IMG/VR virus record: IMGVR_UViG_3300022198_000522
Coordinates: 1 to 40,568 of that record
Direction: 5' to 3' (one strand)
DNA length: 40,568 bases
DNA from: a virus
In this document: piece by piece, positions 1-8,825 of the stretch
Position numbering within the stretch: position 1 is the stretch's first letter
Layout: each line of letters begins with the position of its first letter
Position numbers and translations under genes: made by a program
Notes under the pieces: model-generated
Told to the model about the DNA's origin: nothing
The model's input: the letters and a program-made list of their open reading frames with translations, nothing else
Databases searched by the model: none

Positions 1-16
1 CATTATCTAATCTCCC
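1..16 (-). other. Start codon and ribosome site of a gene leaving the left edge
   Basis: Bases 1-3 read ATG on the minus strand. A GGGAGA ribosome-binding site lies seven bases upstream, immediately after the coat gene's TAA. This is the expected start of the next late gene, which in T7-like gene order would be a head-tail connector or tail-tube protein. Only the initiation codon is inside the window, so the product cannot be named. Confidence 0.6.
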
Positions 17-997
17 TTACGCTACGGTGTCTACGACGCCACGAACGAGTGCTTCTGGGCGAAGGACTTTACGTCCAAACACATGAAGACCACGAACGAT
101 GTCGGAGAAGGTTTCAGTTGACCGAACAACTTCGGTTTTTGCAATGTGAGATGCAGTTGCAACGGCTGACATGTGACCAGCCAAAACAATTGCTTCACCT
201 GCAGCAGAAGTAACACCACTGATGCTAACTGCGTCAGTTCCGCCAGTAGTCAAGGCAGTTGACTTGTAGCAACGGAAGCCAGCAATGTTGCCCTGCATAA
301 CAAGACCGTTACGCAGAGGTGAAGTGCCGTCGCCAGTTACCTGTACTTCTGCAAACTTTGCACCGGCTGCGAACAGCTTAGCATAGAAAGCAGGAGGAGC
401 CACGAACCAACGATTCTCTTCAGGAACAGACTGCTCGTCGAGTTCCTTTGCCATTTCCAGCATCAGGTTAACAGCGTTGTCCTGAGATGTGTGGATGGCA
501 ATTGGAGTACCGGCAGTACCCAGAGCAGTGTTGGTGTTCAACAGACCGCCAGCAAGTGATGCGTCGTCAGCACCGGCAATACCGGCACCGTCAGCGATTG
601 CTTGCAGTACGTTGAAGTCGTATTTGCGCTTCAAAGAGTATGCACCTGATGAGGTAGCAAGGGCTTCGAAGTTAACGTGTGACTGACGCTCTTCGATGTC
701 GTCAATCTTGAACGCAAATGCGTTTGCTTGGTCGACAACCATTGTTGTTTGGTCGTCGGCAAGGTCTTGTGGAGAAACCACTGAGCCACGTGAGTATGCA
801 CTTACTGTGATTGTTGGTTCCTTGATGATACGTACTGTATCGCCAAAGTTCTCAATTTCCCCCGCGTAATCGGTATTTGTGATGTCTTCCGCAACCGAAG
901 CGCGACGGAAAAATTTGAGGACTTTTTGGCTAAAGATTTCCGGTGTAAAGTTACCGGAAGGCAGGTTATTGTAACCTGCAGCGCGATTAAAAGCCAT
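17..997 (-). CDS. Major capsid (coat) protein, HK97-fold type
   Basis: This 326-aa protein is the likely main shell protein of the head. It lies directly downstream of the scaffold-like gene and ends the visible head operon, the usual place for the coat gene. The sequence has the look of P22/HK97-type phage coats: an N-terminal helical segment with PEIFSQKVLKFF, a stretch near residues 45-95 rich in short beta segments, a segment with AYSLKRKYDFNVLQAI near residues 118-135, and a Gly/Ala/Thr-rich C-terminal half. There are no cysteines in the first half. A strong AAGGAA ribosome site precedes the ATG. The call rests on context plus general resemblance, since I could not run a structural search. 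Confidence 0.85.
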   Translation of the reverse strand: MAFNRAAGYNNLPSGNFTPEIFSQKVLKFFRRASVAEDITNTDYAGEIENFGDTVRIIKEPTITVSAYSRGSVVSPQDLADDQTTMVVDQANAFAFKIDDIEERQSHVNFEALATSSGAYSLKRKYDFNVLQAIADGAGIAGADDASLAGGLLNTNTALGTAGTPIAIHTSQDNAVNLMLEMAKELDEQSVPEENRWFVAPPAFYAKLFAAGAKFAEVQVTGDGTSPLRNGLVMQGNIAGFRCYKSTALTTGGTDAVSISGVTSAAGEAIVLAGHMSAVATASHIAKTEVVRSTETFSDIVRGLHVFGRKVLRPEALVRGVVDTVA

Positions 998-1026
998 CTG
1001 CTTTTCCTTCCATTTTGAGGTTTATT

Positions 1027-1944
1027 CTAAGAGTTAAAGTCGATTCGCCCTTCAGACCGTGCCGCGTCCAATTCGCTTTCTAGCTTTTCGAACTCGTGCG
1101 GTTTCATCTTGGCGATTTGTGAAGCTTTCCAGATCTTCCCACCGCTATCTTTCGTAACGATTTCTTTGGGTGCTTGACGGGTTACAGCCGCTGCTGCATC
1201 GTCTTGCCTAGATCGAGTCTGCTTTGGTTTTGTTCTGATATTTTTATCAGCTTTGTAGAGATCAATAACACGTGCCGCTAAACGAGCATTTGTATTGTTC
1301 TTGTAGATGCCATCACTTAGAGATTCTGGCTGTTCGTCTAACCATTCCAAGAACTCTGCGCTACCTTTTAATTCATCAAAGTCTGGGTGCAAGTGAAGAA
1401 GTTCAGCGTATGCCTTTTGCTTCTCCAAGTTCTTTTCCCGTTCTTTGATAACGCCAATCTCTTCTTGCAGTTGTGAAAGTTGAGATTGTGCTTGCATCGC
1501 AGAAACAGTTTGTACGACTTCGAAGATGTCAGGATACTGATCCTTAAAGGCTTGCAACTCTTCCATTGTTTTTGGCATTGGAATACCTCTAGGCATTTCA
1601 ACGTCATTGGAACGTACTGCAGATTTAAGTTCGTCAATTTCCTGTTTGAATTCGTTGACCTTTGCGTCGTAGTGACGTTTCAGATCGTCGTAACGTTTCT
1701 TGTAATCGTGAGATTCTTCCGGCTCTTCTTTTTGCTTTGCTTGTGCAAAACTGTCTCCGGCTTCGCCTTGCTGAGTAGCCGCTTCGATCTCTGCGGGGTC
1801 AGCTTCACTCTGGGCTTCTACGTTTTCATCGTCATCGTCTACGTAAACATCTTCACGATATTTTCCTTTGTAAAGACTGTCGTTGTTAACGGTTCCGAAT
1901 GAATCGTTAGCTTTGTTGGCACGGTGGCCTCTTGCTTTTGCCAT
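1027..1944 (-). CDS. Capsid assembly scaffolding-like protein
   Basis: This 305-aa, highly charged protein has an acidic N-terminal third (a DDDDENVE run near residue 37) and a long predicted coiled coil (about residues 80-180, rich in K, E, Q and L). The C-terminal end is basic then mixed. Its position just upstream of the coat gene and its composition fit an internal scaffold that guides procapsid assembly and is then removed. No protease motif is visible in it. A 93-base gap with two hairpins separates it from the preceding gene, so its expression may be set apart from the upstream genes. Assignment is by position and composition. Confidence 0.75.
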   Translation of the reverse strand: MAKARGHRANKANDSFGTVNNDSLYKGKYREDVYVDDDDENVEAQSEADPAEIEAATQQGEAGDSFAQAKQKEEPEESHDYKKRYDDLKRHYDAKVNEFKQEIDELKSAVRSNDVEMPRGIPMPKTMEELQAFKDQYPDIFEVVQTVSAMQAQSQLSQLQEEIGVIKEREKNLEKQKAYAELLHLHPDFDELKGSAEFLEWLDEQPESLSDGIYKNNTNARLAARVIDLYKADKNIRTKPKQTRSRQDDAAAAVTRQAPKEIVTKDSGGKIWKASQIAKMKPHEFEKLESELDAARSEGRIDFNS

Positions 1945-1960
1945 TTTATTACCTCATGTT

Positions 1961-2030
1961 AGCGGGGCTACTTTGGCTTGTAGGTAGCCGCTTCGGTTGT
2001 GCTGGGGCCGCATGATTGCGGGTAGCCAGC
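1961..2030 (-). promoter_or_regulatory. Two tandem hairpins between the 887-aa gene and the scaffold gene
   Basis: Within the 93-base gap, AGCGGGGCTAC (1961-1971) can pair with GTAGCCGCT (1984-1992), with a two-base bulge. A second imperfect stem pairs GCTGG (2001-2005) with CCAGC (2026-2030), and inner CCGC with GCGG. No T-run follows on the minus strand, so a terminator is unlikely. The hairpins may protect or process the message for the abundant scaffold and coat proteins. This function is an inference. Confidence 0.45.
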
Positions 2031-2037
2031 GAATCTT

Positions 2038-4701
2038 CTATAGACCTAAGAGTCTCATCGCTCTAGTAAAGAAGCCTTCTACTTCTTTTGACTTGGTTCT
2101 AGGCGGAACTTTGCGGTCTTTTAGAACTTCTTCTGCTACGGATTGATACATAGCCATTTCTTTGTTTGCGCTAGGCGACATGTACATGTGTCTCTGCGTA
2201 ATTTCTAAATTCTTTTCTTTAGCTTCTCTTGGTATTGAAGGTTTTACTTTTCTGGCTTGAATCCTGTTTGCGTGATCTTGGGCATCAAATATTGCCTCTT
2301 CGCGGGACAATTCGGGAAGTGGAATTTTGTATTTTTTATTTAGATGGCGCATTGCATGGTGGCGTAATTCGTGCAACAAGGTTAATGTTGCATCGGATCT
2401 TCCGTAGTTTACGTTTTCACCTGTAATGTAATGAACTCCAGCTACCTTCCTGTTTTGTTTGGTTATACCTTGCTTTTCTGCAAAACCTTCGAACTGTCTA
2501 GATACACGTCCCGGATCTCTACGTTCGCTGCGAGGTGTGTAAACTCCTGCGACATTGACTTGTACTTCTTTTTTAGATGGAAGTACGATAGCTTTGATGT
2601 CCAAGTCACCCTTTTCATATAGGTTCCATCCCAGCCTAGCTAAAGGATCAGTCTGTATAAACTCTTCCATGTCGGCTCGTAATTCTACGTCACCCAAAGC
2701 TGCTTGATTTACTCGCTTTGGTTTTGACTTTGGGAGAACTACGTCACCCGCTGCGAACTTTTTTCTATCGATGAAGCCACCCCCTGCGACCTCTTGCCGA
2801 CGGGCAATCTCTTTCTTTCCACGATTGTTAATCTTGTTCAGGCGATCATACCCGATTACCTTTGCAATGTGCGGTGGGATCATAACTTCACCCTTCGACA
2901 CGTTGATAGCAACTTCTTGGGTAACACCCGACTGACCAGTGTCGCCTACCTTTTTGTAGGCATCCCGAATCATCTTTTCGATATCGTCACGTCCGGCAAA
3001 GTCGGCTGCTGCAGCGTTGATTACAAACGTACCCTCTTGTACGTCGCGAGGTTGATCGTCTGCTACGCTAACGCCATCGGGCTGGGTCTGGTTACCACCG
3101 ACGAACTCAGGACGCTGGGCAAAGCCTGCTTCGCCGCCGGGGGCGTATCCGATACGTCCACCTGCTGCCCAATCTACTCCTGCGTCTTCATCTGCCTGTT
3201 GGTCAGAAGACACATCAGAATTGCTGCTGCTGTCTGACGGACTGTCGTTGGTGTTGTCGCTTGCGCTATTGTTATCCCAGCCAAAAGATGAGTCATAATC
3301 GTCTACAGGTGCCGAAGGTGTGCTTGGGGTTGTTGCACTAGGTGTTCCAGCAGTTGGACCTGTATCCGGTGCATCATCCTCTTCTTCGCTGCTTCCCCGG
3401 AAATCAGAGAAGGTAGAGTAACCCTTTGTGTTCGTACCCACAGATGTTCCCGGAGTAAACCTGCCTTGTGGATCATAACTTCCCGATCTAACAATAAAGT
3501 CACCGGCTTTAACCTTATCTAGTTGCGTCCGTGTGAGACCTGTTCTTTGCATAGAGTCTTTAATTGCTGCTTCAGTCAGCAGATCTTGAAACGTAGGAGT
3601 TCCGGGTTTGACATTACCAAAGAAATCTGTTTGTACTTGAGAACGAATCTGAGATACTGTTCCCCAGCCTAACTCGCTTCCATACTTGCTATTAAATGCT
3701 CCTACCGTAGCTTTAGCAGCTTTTTCTGTTCCCATTGCAGATGTTTGTCCAAACGCATTTACAAACTTTCCAGTTGTGGGATCGTAAGTACCCCCAATAG
3801 ATTTCATCGTGTCCGAATCTAACATAGACTTTGTGCCTGTAGCGTAACTCCACGCCTTTTTAGTTTGGTCGTACACTTCCGCTTTTAAGGTTCCGGGCAC
3901 AAAACCTTTACTGATCGCTTCTAGCCCTGCAATCTGTTTGCTGGAGTAGTTTCCTAAATTTCCGACATAATTTAAAGATCCCGGAGCACGGCTAACCATC
4001 ATTCCGTTCACGTCCATAAGTGCGCCTGCACTTGTTGCTTTGAACGCTGCTGCATTTTGTGCCTGTTGTGCCATATTCAGTGCACCGAAACCTGCCGCTA
4101 AACCAGCAAACGAACTCACTCCGGGCATAGCTGCTACTGCGCCGGGAACCATAGTCGATCTAGGACGTGTACCAAAAGGTCCCGTCGTGGATACTCCGCT
4201 CAATATATCTGTGAGACTTGCATCCTTTAGTTTATTTGCTTGTTGCTCAAAAACGTTTCCAGCAACAGAAACCATATCACCTAGTTTATCAAAGAAACCC
4301 TGTTCCCAGCTTTTAGAAAGGTCTTTGCCGCCAGAAATCGAGTTTATTACGTCAGAATTAACGTCGGCTACTCCGTAGTTTGTTACATCGTAGCTGGGCA
4401 TCTGCCCAGACTGTCCAGTAGAACTCAAAGTATAAGATAAGGCTGATTGATAATCATCTCCACCACCACCAATCGGCTCGAAGATGTTTGGGCTGGTATC
4501 TTCTCGCTGTTCTTCTTCTTCTGTTGGATCAGTTACACTAATCCCCGTACCTAGAGTTTGTCTATAAAAATCTACGGGTCCTGCAAAATACTGTTCCGGC
4601 GTAATGACATCGGGGCTATAGAATGGTCGGGTTGGATCACCAGCACCTGTGGTAGATGTGCCGCCAATATTTATAGTTGGTAGGTTGATATTAGTTGCCA
4701 T
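2038..4701 (-). CDS. Large virion-type protein with C-terminal HExxH metallopeptidase-like motif
   Basis: This 887-aa protein lies between portal and scaffold. The N-terminal half is low-complexity and Gly/Ser/Thr rich, with an acidic Ser/Asp/Pro linker at about residues 430-510. Next comes a YAPGG segment and a module ending in GEVMIPPHIAKVIGYDRLN, a pattern seen in marine phage structural proteins. The last 120 residues carry LLHELRHHAMRHL, an HExxH zinc-binding motif (His777, Glu778, His781), with a further His at 786 as a possible third ligand. It could be a virion-associated protease, for example for scaffold removal or entry, but activity is not shown. The AGAGGT ribosome site sits before its ATG, which overlaps the 3' end of the preceding small gene. 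Confidence 0.75.
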   Translation of the reverse strand: MATNINLPTINIGGTSTTGAGDPTRPFYSPDVITPEQYFAGPVDFYRQTLGTGISVTDPTEEEEQREDTSPNIFEPIGGGGDDYQSALSYTLSSTGQSGQMPSYDVTNYGVADVNSDVINSISGGKDLSKSWEQGFFDKLGDMVSVAGNVFEQQANKLKDASLTDILSGVSTTGPFGTRPRSTMVPGAVAAMPGVSSFAGLAAGFGALNMAQQAQNAAAFKATSAGALMDVNGMMVSRAPGSLNYVGNLGNYSSKQIAGLEAISKGFVPGTLKAEVYDQTKKAWSYATGTKSMLDSDTMKSIGGTYDPTTGKFVNAFGQTSAMGTEKAAKATVGAFNSKYGSELGWGTVSQIRSQVQTDFFGNVKPGTPTFQDLLTEAAIKDSMQRTGLTRTQLDKVKAGDFIVRSGSYDPQGRFTPGTSVGTNTKGYSTFSDFRGSSEEEDDAPDTGPTAGTPSATTPSTPSAPVDDYDSSFGWDNNSASDNTNDSPSDSSSNSDVSSDQQADEDAGVDWAAGGRIGYAPGGEAGFAQRPEFVGGNQTQPDGVSVADDQPRDVQEGTFVINAAAADFAGRDDIEKMIRDAYKKVGDTGQSGVTQEVAINVSKGEVMIPPHIAKVIGYDRLNKINNRGKKEIARRQEVAGGGFIDRKKFAAGDVVLPKSKPKRVNQAALGDVELRADMEEFIQTDPLARLGWNLYEKGDLDIKAIVLPSKKEVQVNVAGVYTPRSERRDPGRVSRQFEGFAEKQGITKQNRKVAGVHYITGENVNYGRSDATLTLLHELRHHAMRHLNKKYKIPLPELSREEAIFDAQDHANRIQARKVKPSIPREAKEKNLEITQRHMYMSPSANKEMAMYQSVAEEVLKDRKVPPRTKSKEVEGFFTRAMRLLGL

Positions 4702-4915
4702 TCTTTATTACCTCTTGGTAGCTATCCTTCAACTTGAGGAGCATTTCCACTAAACCCAGCTTCCCCTGCACTTGGCGCAGTTCCGACTCCGATTGTGCCA
4801 TTACCACGCCCCGAATCATCATTTCCCTGTACTCCTTGAGGTACTCCTCCATTAGGGGCCATTCCTTGCTGTTGAGCAGCGGGGCCAGCATCTGCGCTTG
4901 CGGCTTGTTGAGCAT
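4691..4915 (-). CDS. Small helical protein overprinted on the portal 3' end
   Basis: This 74-aa frame lies for 194 bases inside the last part of the portal gene, in a different frame, and ends just past the portal stop. It reads as a real protein: mostly helical and amphipathic, with EEYLKEYREMMIRGV and QVQGKLGLVEMLLKLKDSY. Small proteins of this pattern (a short helix, then LxxLQGKLxxLExL) follow portal genes in other marine podoviruses, from memory. An AAGG ribosome site precedes the ATG inside the portal gene. Its stop overlaps the start of the 887-aa gene, which suggests translational coupling. The portal frame over the same bases is Gly/Pro/Ala/Gln-rich and looks flexible, so it can tolerate the constraint. 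Function unknown. Confidence 0.75.
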   Translation of the reverse strand: MLNKPQAQMLAPLLNSKEWPLMEEYLKEYREMMIRGVVMAQSESELRQVQGKLGLVEMLLKLKDSYQEVIKNGN

Positions 4916-6833
4916 TTTGCATCATCCCTTGTAACATCTGAGCATAGATCTGTGCTTCGTTTTGGTCGTTGACAAGGCTATCAGGGTCGATATCTTGCGA
5001 GATAGCCAGTTCCTTCATCAAGTTTGGTATCTTGATAAACGGTGCAAGCATCGGGTTGGCTACGGTTTGAAGAAGTGCGGTTAAACGCTGGCTGCGTACT
5101 TCTTTTTGCATCACGGCTGCAACACCGCGAGGCTTTATCTCTAGATCGCCTTCGATGTCCTCTACCTTTTCGTTGAACTGCATATTCCACTGGAAGTATG
5201 CCTCTCCTAACGGTTTGAGTAGGTTGTCATCGATGTTTTTAATTACGGTCTTCATTGCAAGACCAGCAGACCCCATCAGCATCGACAAACCTGCTGCTGT
5301 ACGCCCTGTTCCGGTTACACCGGTCTGACCGTGCATAATAGAAGGGATACCCGTCTCTTCATCAGCAAGCTGACGACTGATCTGATACATCTGAATGTTT
5401 TCACCAGCCGTGTTCGGAAACTTGAGTCCGTTGATGGCTGTTCCGGTAACACCGGATTGACGACGGAATATCTTTCCGGGGAAAATATCCATGTTTTGAC
5501 CGGGAACTAAGCTGGCTTCATCCACGTCGAATACCAAGTTGCCAGCCAGAGCAAGGTTATCGATTGCCATCCGAACGTGACCGTTCATCAGTAGCTGGGC
5601 ATCTTCCATGTTTTCTGCTACGCCAACACCCCAGATTTGATAGGGATTGATCTCGAACGGAAATGTCTGGAATGGAATTCGTGCAGGTGTGAACGGATTC
5701 AAGACACAACGGATGATCTGTGTACCGCAAATCCAGACGTTAACCTGAACCTGATCAAACTCACTCAACTCTTCTGCGCCTTCCATGCCAGCTTCTTTAG
5801 CCATCTGAGCATCGAGTGTACCCCAATACTCTAGAACTTCGAATCTGTTTGCTTGATAGTACGGCTCAGTTTCATCTTCACGGATGGTATCTTCGTAGTA
5901 TTTATCTTCGTAGTTTGGTCCCTTTGCAAGAGACTCTTCAATTGCAAGAGCATCGAAATGAGGACGATGAATCAAGCCACGAAGCTGTTGACGATTCATA
6001 CGATGACGCTGGATAACATACTCGCAGTCTTCCATTGTCGTACCAGATGGATCAGGAAACAAATCCCAAATCGAAACCGACTCGATACGAGGTACAATCT
6101 TTTCGTACGGATTGTAGTTTCGATTTCCTTCTTCGTCTCTTTCCCACTTGTGAACTCGTTTGTAAAAGTTAAACGGTCCTTTGACTACACCCGTACCTAG
6201 CAATGCTGCTTCGAAGATTGCTTTACGAAACACGTTGACGGCGTTGGTATCGAGAAGCTGGTCGTGGATACATTTCTCCATCCGACGAGCCTGTTCTTTT
6301 GCAGGTTCGACTTGTGGCTCTCCGACCTTTGCTTTTCCGGGAACGAGAGCATCTCCGAACTCCTCGCCGTACGCACCCATACTTGGTGCGGTGGCTTCTC
6401 TAGCCCCCGGCGGTAAGTCTCGACCATCTCCTTCGTATCCGTACGGATCTTGTTGCTGCATCTGATCGAGCGGAGTCGCCATGTGAGCAAATTCCACAAT
6501 GCCTTCTGGCATCGGGGTAGACTCGACAACAAGCGGAAACTTCTTGTTAGCAAATAGGATGTCTACAATCTGACCGTATGCAGCAAGAACTTTGGTCTTG
6601 GTAATCTTGATGAATACTTTCGACCGTTCACTGTCACGATACTGTGTTGTAGAATCGTAAATGCCTCTGAAGTTTTTATATGCCTGTAGCCAACGCTGCT
6701 CGTGTGCGTATCTTCCGTTCTCTGCATCTTCAAAACGAGCACGTACGTAACCAGCCAACCCCGGCATTTCTCCCAAAGGATCAATTACGGGTACTGCTGT
6801 ATCATCGTCAGGCTGGAGATAATCTTCGGACAT
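4722..6833 (-). CDS. Portal protein
   Basis: This 703-aa protein forms the ring through which DNA enters and leaves the head. Its length and position in the head operon fit, as do typical segments: an N-terminal KNFRGIYD region, RSKVFIKITKTKVLAAYGQ near residue 70, EYWGTLD near residue 345, and PFQTFPFEINPYQIWGVGVAE followed by a helical stretch. The last 65 residues are Gln/Gly/Pro rich and are read in a second frame by a small overlapping gene. An AAGGAAC ribosome site precedes the ATG. A large fraction of the coding sequence resembles other marine podovirus portals, and I am confident of the class. Confidence 0.9.
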   Translation of the reverse strand: MSEDYLQPDDDTAVPVIDPLGEMPGLAGYVRARFEDAENGRYAHEQRWLQAYKNFRGIYDSTTQYRDSERSKVFIKITKTKVLAAYGQIVDILFANKKFPLVVESTPMPEGIVEFAHMATPLDQMQQQDPYGYEGDGRDLPPGAREATAPSMGAYGEEFGDALVPGKAKVGEPQVEPAKEQARRMEKCIHDQLLDTNAVNVFRKAIFEAALLGTGVVKGPFNFYKRVHKWERDEEGNRNYNPYEKIVPRIESVSIWDLFPDPSGTTMEDCEYVIQRHRMNRQQLRGLIHRPHFDALAIEESLAKGPNYEDKYYEDTIREDETEPYYQANRFEVLEYWGTLDAQMAKEAGMEGAEELSEFDQVQVNVWICGTQIIRCVLNPFTPARIPFQTFPFEINPYQIWGVGVAENMEDAQLLMNGHVRMAIDNLALAGNLVFDVDEASLVPGQNMDIFPGKIFRRQSGVTGTAINGLKFPNTAGENIQMYQISRQLADEETGIPSIMHGQTGVTGTGRTAAGLSMLMGSAGLAMKTVIKNIDDNLLKPLGEAYFQWNMQFNEKVEDIEGDLEIKPRGVAAVMQKEVRSQRLTALLQTVANPMLAPFIKIPNLMKELAISQDIDPDSLVNDQNEAQIYAQMLQGMMQNAQQAASADAGPAAQQQGMAPNGGVPQGVQGNDDSGRGNGTIGVGTAPSAGEAGFSGNAPQVEG

Positions 6834-6842
6834 GTCTGTTCC

Positions 6843-7058
6843 TTAGTAGTCGCGTTCTTCAGCCATCTTCATAACTGAAGGATCAACAGCGGTTTTGGTC
6901 ATCTTCTTTGGCATATCTTCGGTGAGTACACCTTGTTTTGCCTTAGTATCGAATTCCAAACCTTCGCGGTATAGCTTGGCTGCACCCATCTGATCTTCTA
7001 CAGATGTCTTATCGGCACCCATGATGTACGCTTCACCCATGTTGAGGTTCATGGTCAT
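6843..7058 (-). CDS. Small hypothetical protein between recombinase-like gene and portal
   Basis: This 71-aa polar protein has many Met and Lys residues (EDMPKKMTKTAVDPSVMKM). A GGGAGA ribosome site sits a few bases upstream of the ATG. It lies in line with its neighbours (12 bases after one stop, 9 before the portal start), so it belongs to the head operon. I recognise no domain. A minor head or packaging accessory role is only a guess from position. Confidence 0.65.
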   Translation of the reverse strand: MTMNLNMGEAYIMGADKTSVEDQMGAAKLYREGLEFDTKAKQGVLTEDMPKKMTKTAVDPSVMKMAEERDY

Positions 7059-7070
7059 TCTCCCAATTAA

Positions 7071-8822
7071 TTAAGGTTGCATTGTTAAGAAGCTATCGCC
7101 TTGTTGCATCGCTGCTTCGGCACGGATGTCACGTTCACGTACAGCAGCTTCTTGGGCTGCACGTTGCTCTACTTGTGTCATCAATTCTTCTTGGGTAGCC
7201 ATACGGTCACCCTCTTGTAATTCACCGGACGCTAACTCTGTCGGAGTCATAATCATCGGAACTGCTGCGGCAGGACCCATACCGAAACCGACGGCTCGTG
7301 CACCTGTCTCCATAGCTATATCGGCTGCAGCTTGGGCAGGTTCCATAAGAGCAGAGTAGATACCTGCGCCGACTAATCCGTACGATCCTAGTTTGATACC
7401 AAACTTTGATAACTTATCTTTTAGTTTATCTGAAAGGTCGTCTGCAGATGAAAACTCTCTTTTCTGAGGCTTTGCTGCTTTTGCTCTTTCGTCTTTACGA
7501 ATTTCAGCTATTTCAAGTTTTTTACGCTCGTTTGCGCGGATCGTTTCTTCATCTACCCTTGCAGCGGCTTGAATTTCTTCTGGGGTGACTGCTGCTTTTG
7601 CTTTGATGGCTGCAGTCTTCTGCTGGGCTATTGTGGCTTCTGCAGTTGCCTGACGAGCCTTCTCTTCTGCAATTAAAGTAGCTTTTTGATCTTCTATGAG
7701 GGCTGCTCTATCTTCATTAGACAACAAGTCAATATTTATTGTCTTTTGGCTGGTGCCAAAATCGCCCACTGCAAAGGTAGAAGGATTTTCAAGCAGCTTT
7801 GGAATGTCGTTTGCAGGGTTCATACCTGCGTAGTTACGACGCAAGATACTATCGTTAACGTGCCCCATCATACCCTGTACCAAGCCTTCTGGCACGTTGT
7901 ATTGATCGAGCATAATCTTGGGAACAATAGACCGTATAGCAGAAGGGGTTGTAACAGGCTTCTGAGCAAGTTCTATACCTGCTGCTCCTTCTACTTTTAC
8001 GTCAGCTATAGGAAGTACATCAGTAAAGTTTTGAAGACGACTGCCGATGTGTTTGTTAAACGCTTCGGTAAACTTTGCGTCTGTCGTATCAAATAGAAAA
8101 TCAGACTTAGATGATTCTAAGTTTCTTTTGAGAAGCTGCCCCGTAGGAGAATCCAAGTCAAAGCTAAGAGGGGGACGACCCTTCTTATCTGTCTTAGTTA
8201 CTTTTTTACCAGCTACTGTAATTTTATCGCCAGAAATAGTAACGTCCGACTTTTTCAAACCTTGAAGCTGCTCTGGACGATTAGCAGTGGTAGCGTGATA
8301 TCTAATTAAGTCTGCCGTTGCTTGTCCGTACTGATCTTCAATCATAGGAGTAGCTTCAGCGTAAATCTTGGTGAAGTCTTCCATAGAAAGAAGACCTCGC
8401 ATAGGACGTTCACCAGCAAGCCCCGTACGCTGCGTTCCAGCCGCTGTACCTGCCCCTGCAAGCTGTGGGTACATAGCAACTTCTAAATCTGTGCCGGGTA
8501 CTTTTTCCATAACACCAGAAATGGCGTACTTCTTGAAGATACCACTCAAATTGTTTTCTAAAGCCTGTAGGTTACCTGCACGGTTAGACTTGTCTGGGCT
8601 ACCTTCTCTGGTAAATAGCTTTAGGGTTGCCTCGTCTTTCAAATCTTTATAAGGCATAGAAAGATCTAAGCCCATCTTAGTAAAGCCAGACTTGAGGGCG
8701 TTGATACGCTGCCGTGCGTTTTTTGTAATGTTAGGCTGTGATGTAGCTACGTCGATAGCATCCTGTACGGTAGCTTCACCCGCTTTTAGCTTCTCGACAA
8801 ATTCTACTTCGGTGAGTGCCAT
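7071..8822 (-). CDS. Tyrosine-recombinase-like domain fused to an alanine-rich virion-type tail
   Basis: This 583-aa protein sits between TerL and portal. Residues about 150-335 resemble the catalytic domain of tyrosine recombinases: Arg182 in TANRPEQLQGLKKSDV (the Arg I box), a Lys-rich hairpin at 199-215, an Arg297 box reading SAIRS, and GHVNDSILRRNYAG with His321 and Tyr331. The His usually found in the HxxR box is Ser294. Residues 365-455 form a long charged Ala/Glu/Lys coiled coil. Residues about 478-525 are hydrophobic and Gly/Ala rich, as in ejected or membrane-active virion proteins. It could be a recombinase carried in the virion, or a structural protein with a retired recombinase fold. 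Both readings are inference. Confidence 0.7.
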   Translation of the reverse strand: MALTEVEFVEKLKAGEATVQDAIDVATSQPNITKNARQRINALKSGFTKMGLDLSMPYKDLKDEATLKLFTREGSPDKSNRAGNLQALENNLSGIFKKYAISGVMEKVPGTDLEVAMYPQLAGAGTAAGTQRTGLAGERPMRGLLSMEDFTKIYAEATPMIEDQYGQATADLIRYHATTANRPEQLQGLKKSDVTISGDKITVAGKKVTKTDKKGRPPLSFDLDSPTGQLLKRNLESSKSDFLFDTTDAKFTEAFNKHIGSRLQNFTDVLPIADVKVEGAAGIELAQKPVTTPSAIRSIVPKIMLDQYNVPEGLVQGMMGHVNDSILRRNYAGMNPANDIPKLLENPSTFAVGDFGTSQKTINIDLLSNEDRAALIEDQKATLIAEEKARQATAEATIAQQKTAAIKAKAAVTPEEIQAAARVDEETIRANERKKLEIAEIRKDERAKAAKPQKREFSSADDLSDKLKDKLSKFGIKLGSYGLVGAGIYSALMEPAQAAADIAMETGARAVGFGMGPAAAVPMIMTPTELASGELQEGDRMATQEELMTQVEQRAAQEAAVRERDIRAEAAMQQGDSFLTMQP

Positions 8823-8825
8823 AGG

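Noticed and set aside
1480-1902. A 140-residue plus-strand frame inside the scaffold gene
   Set aside because: It is antisense to a clear gene and has Cys/Phe/Leu-rich composition typical of a shadow frame, with no ribosome site.
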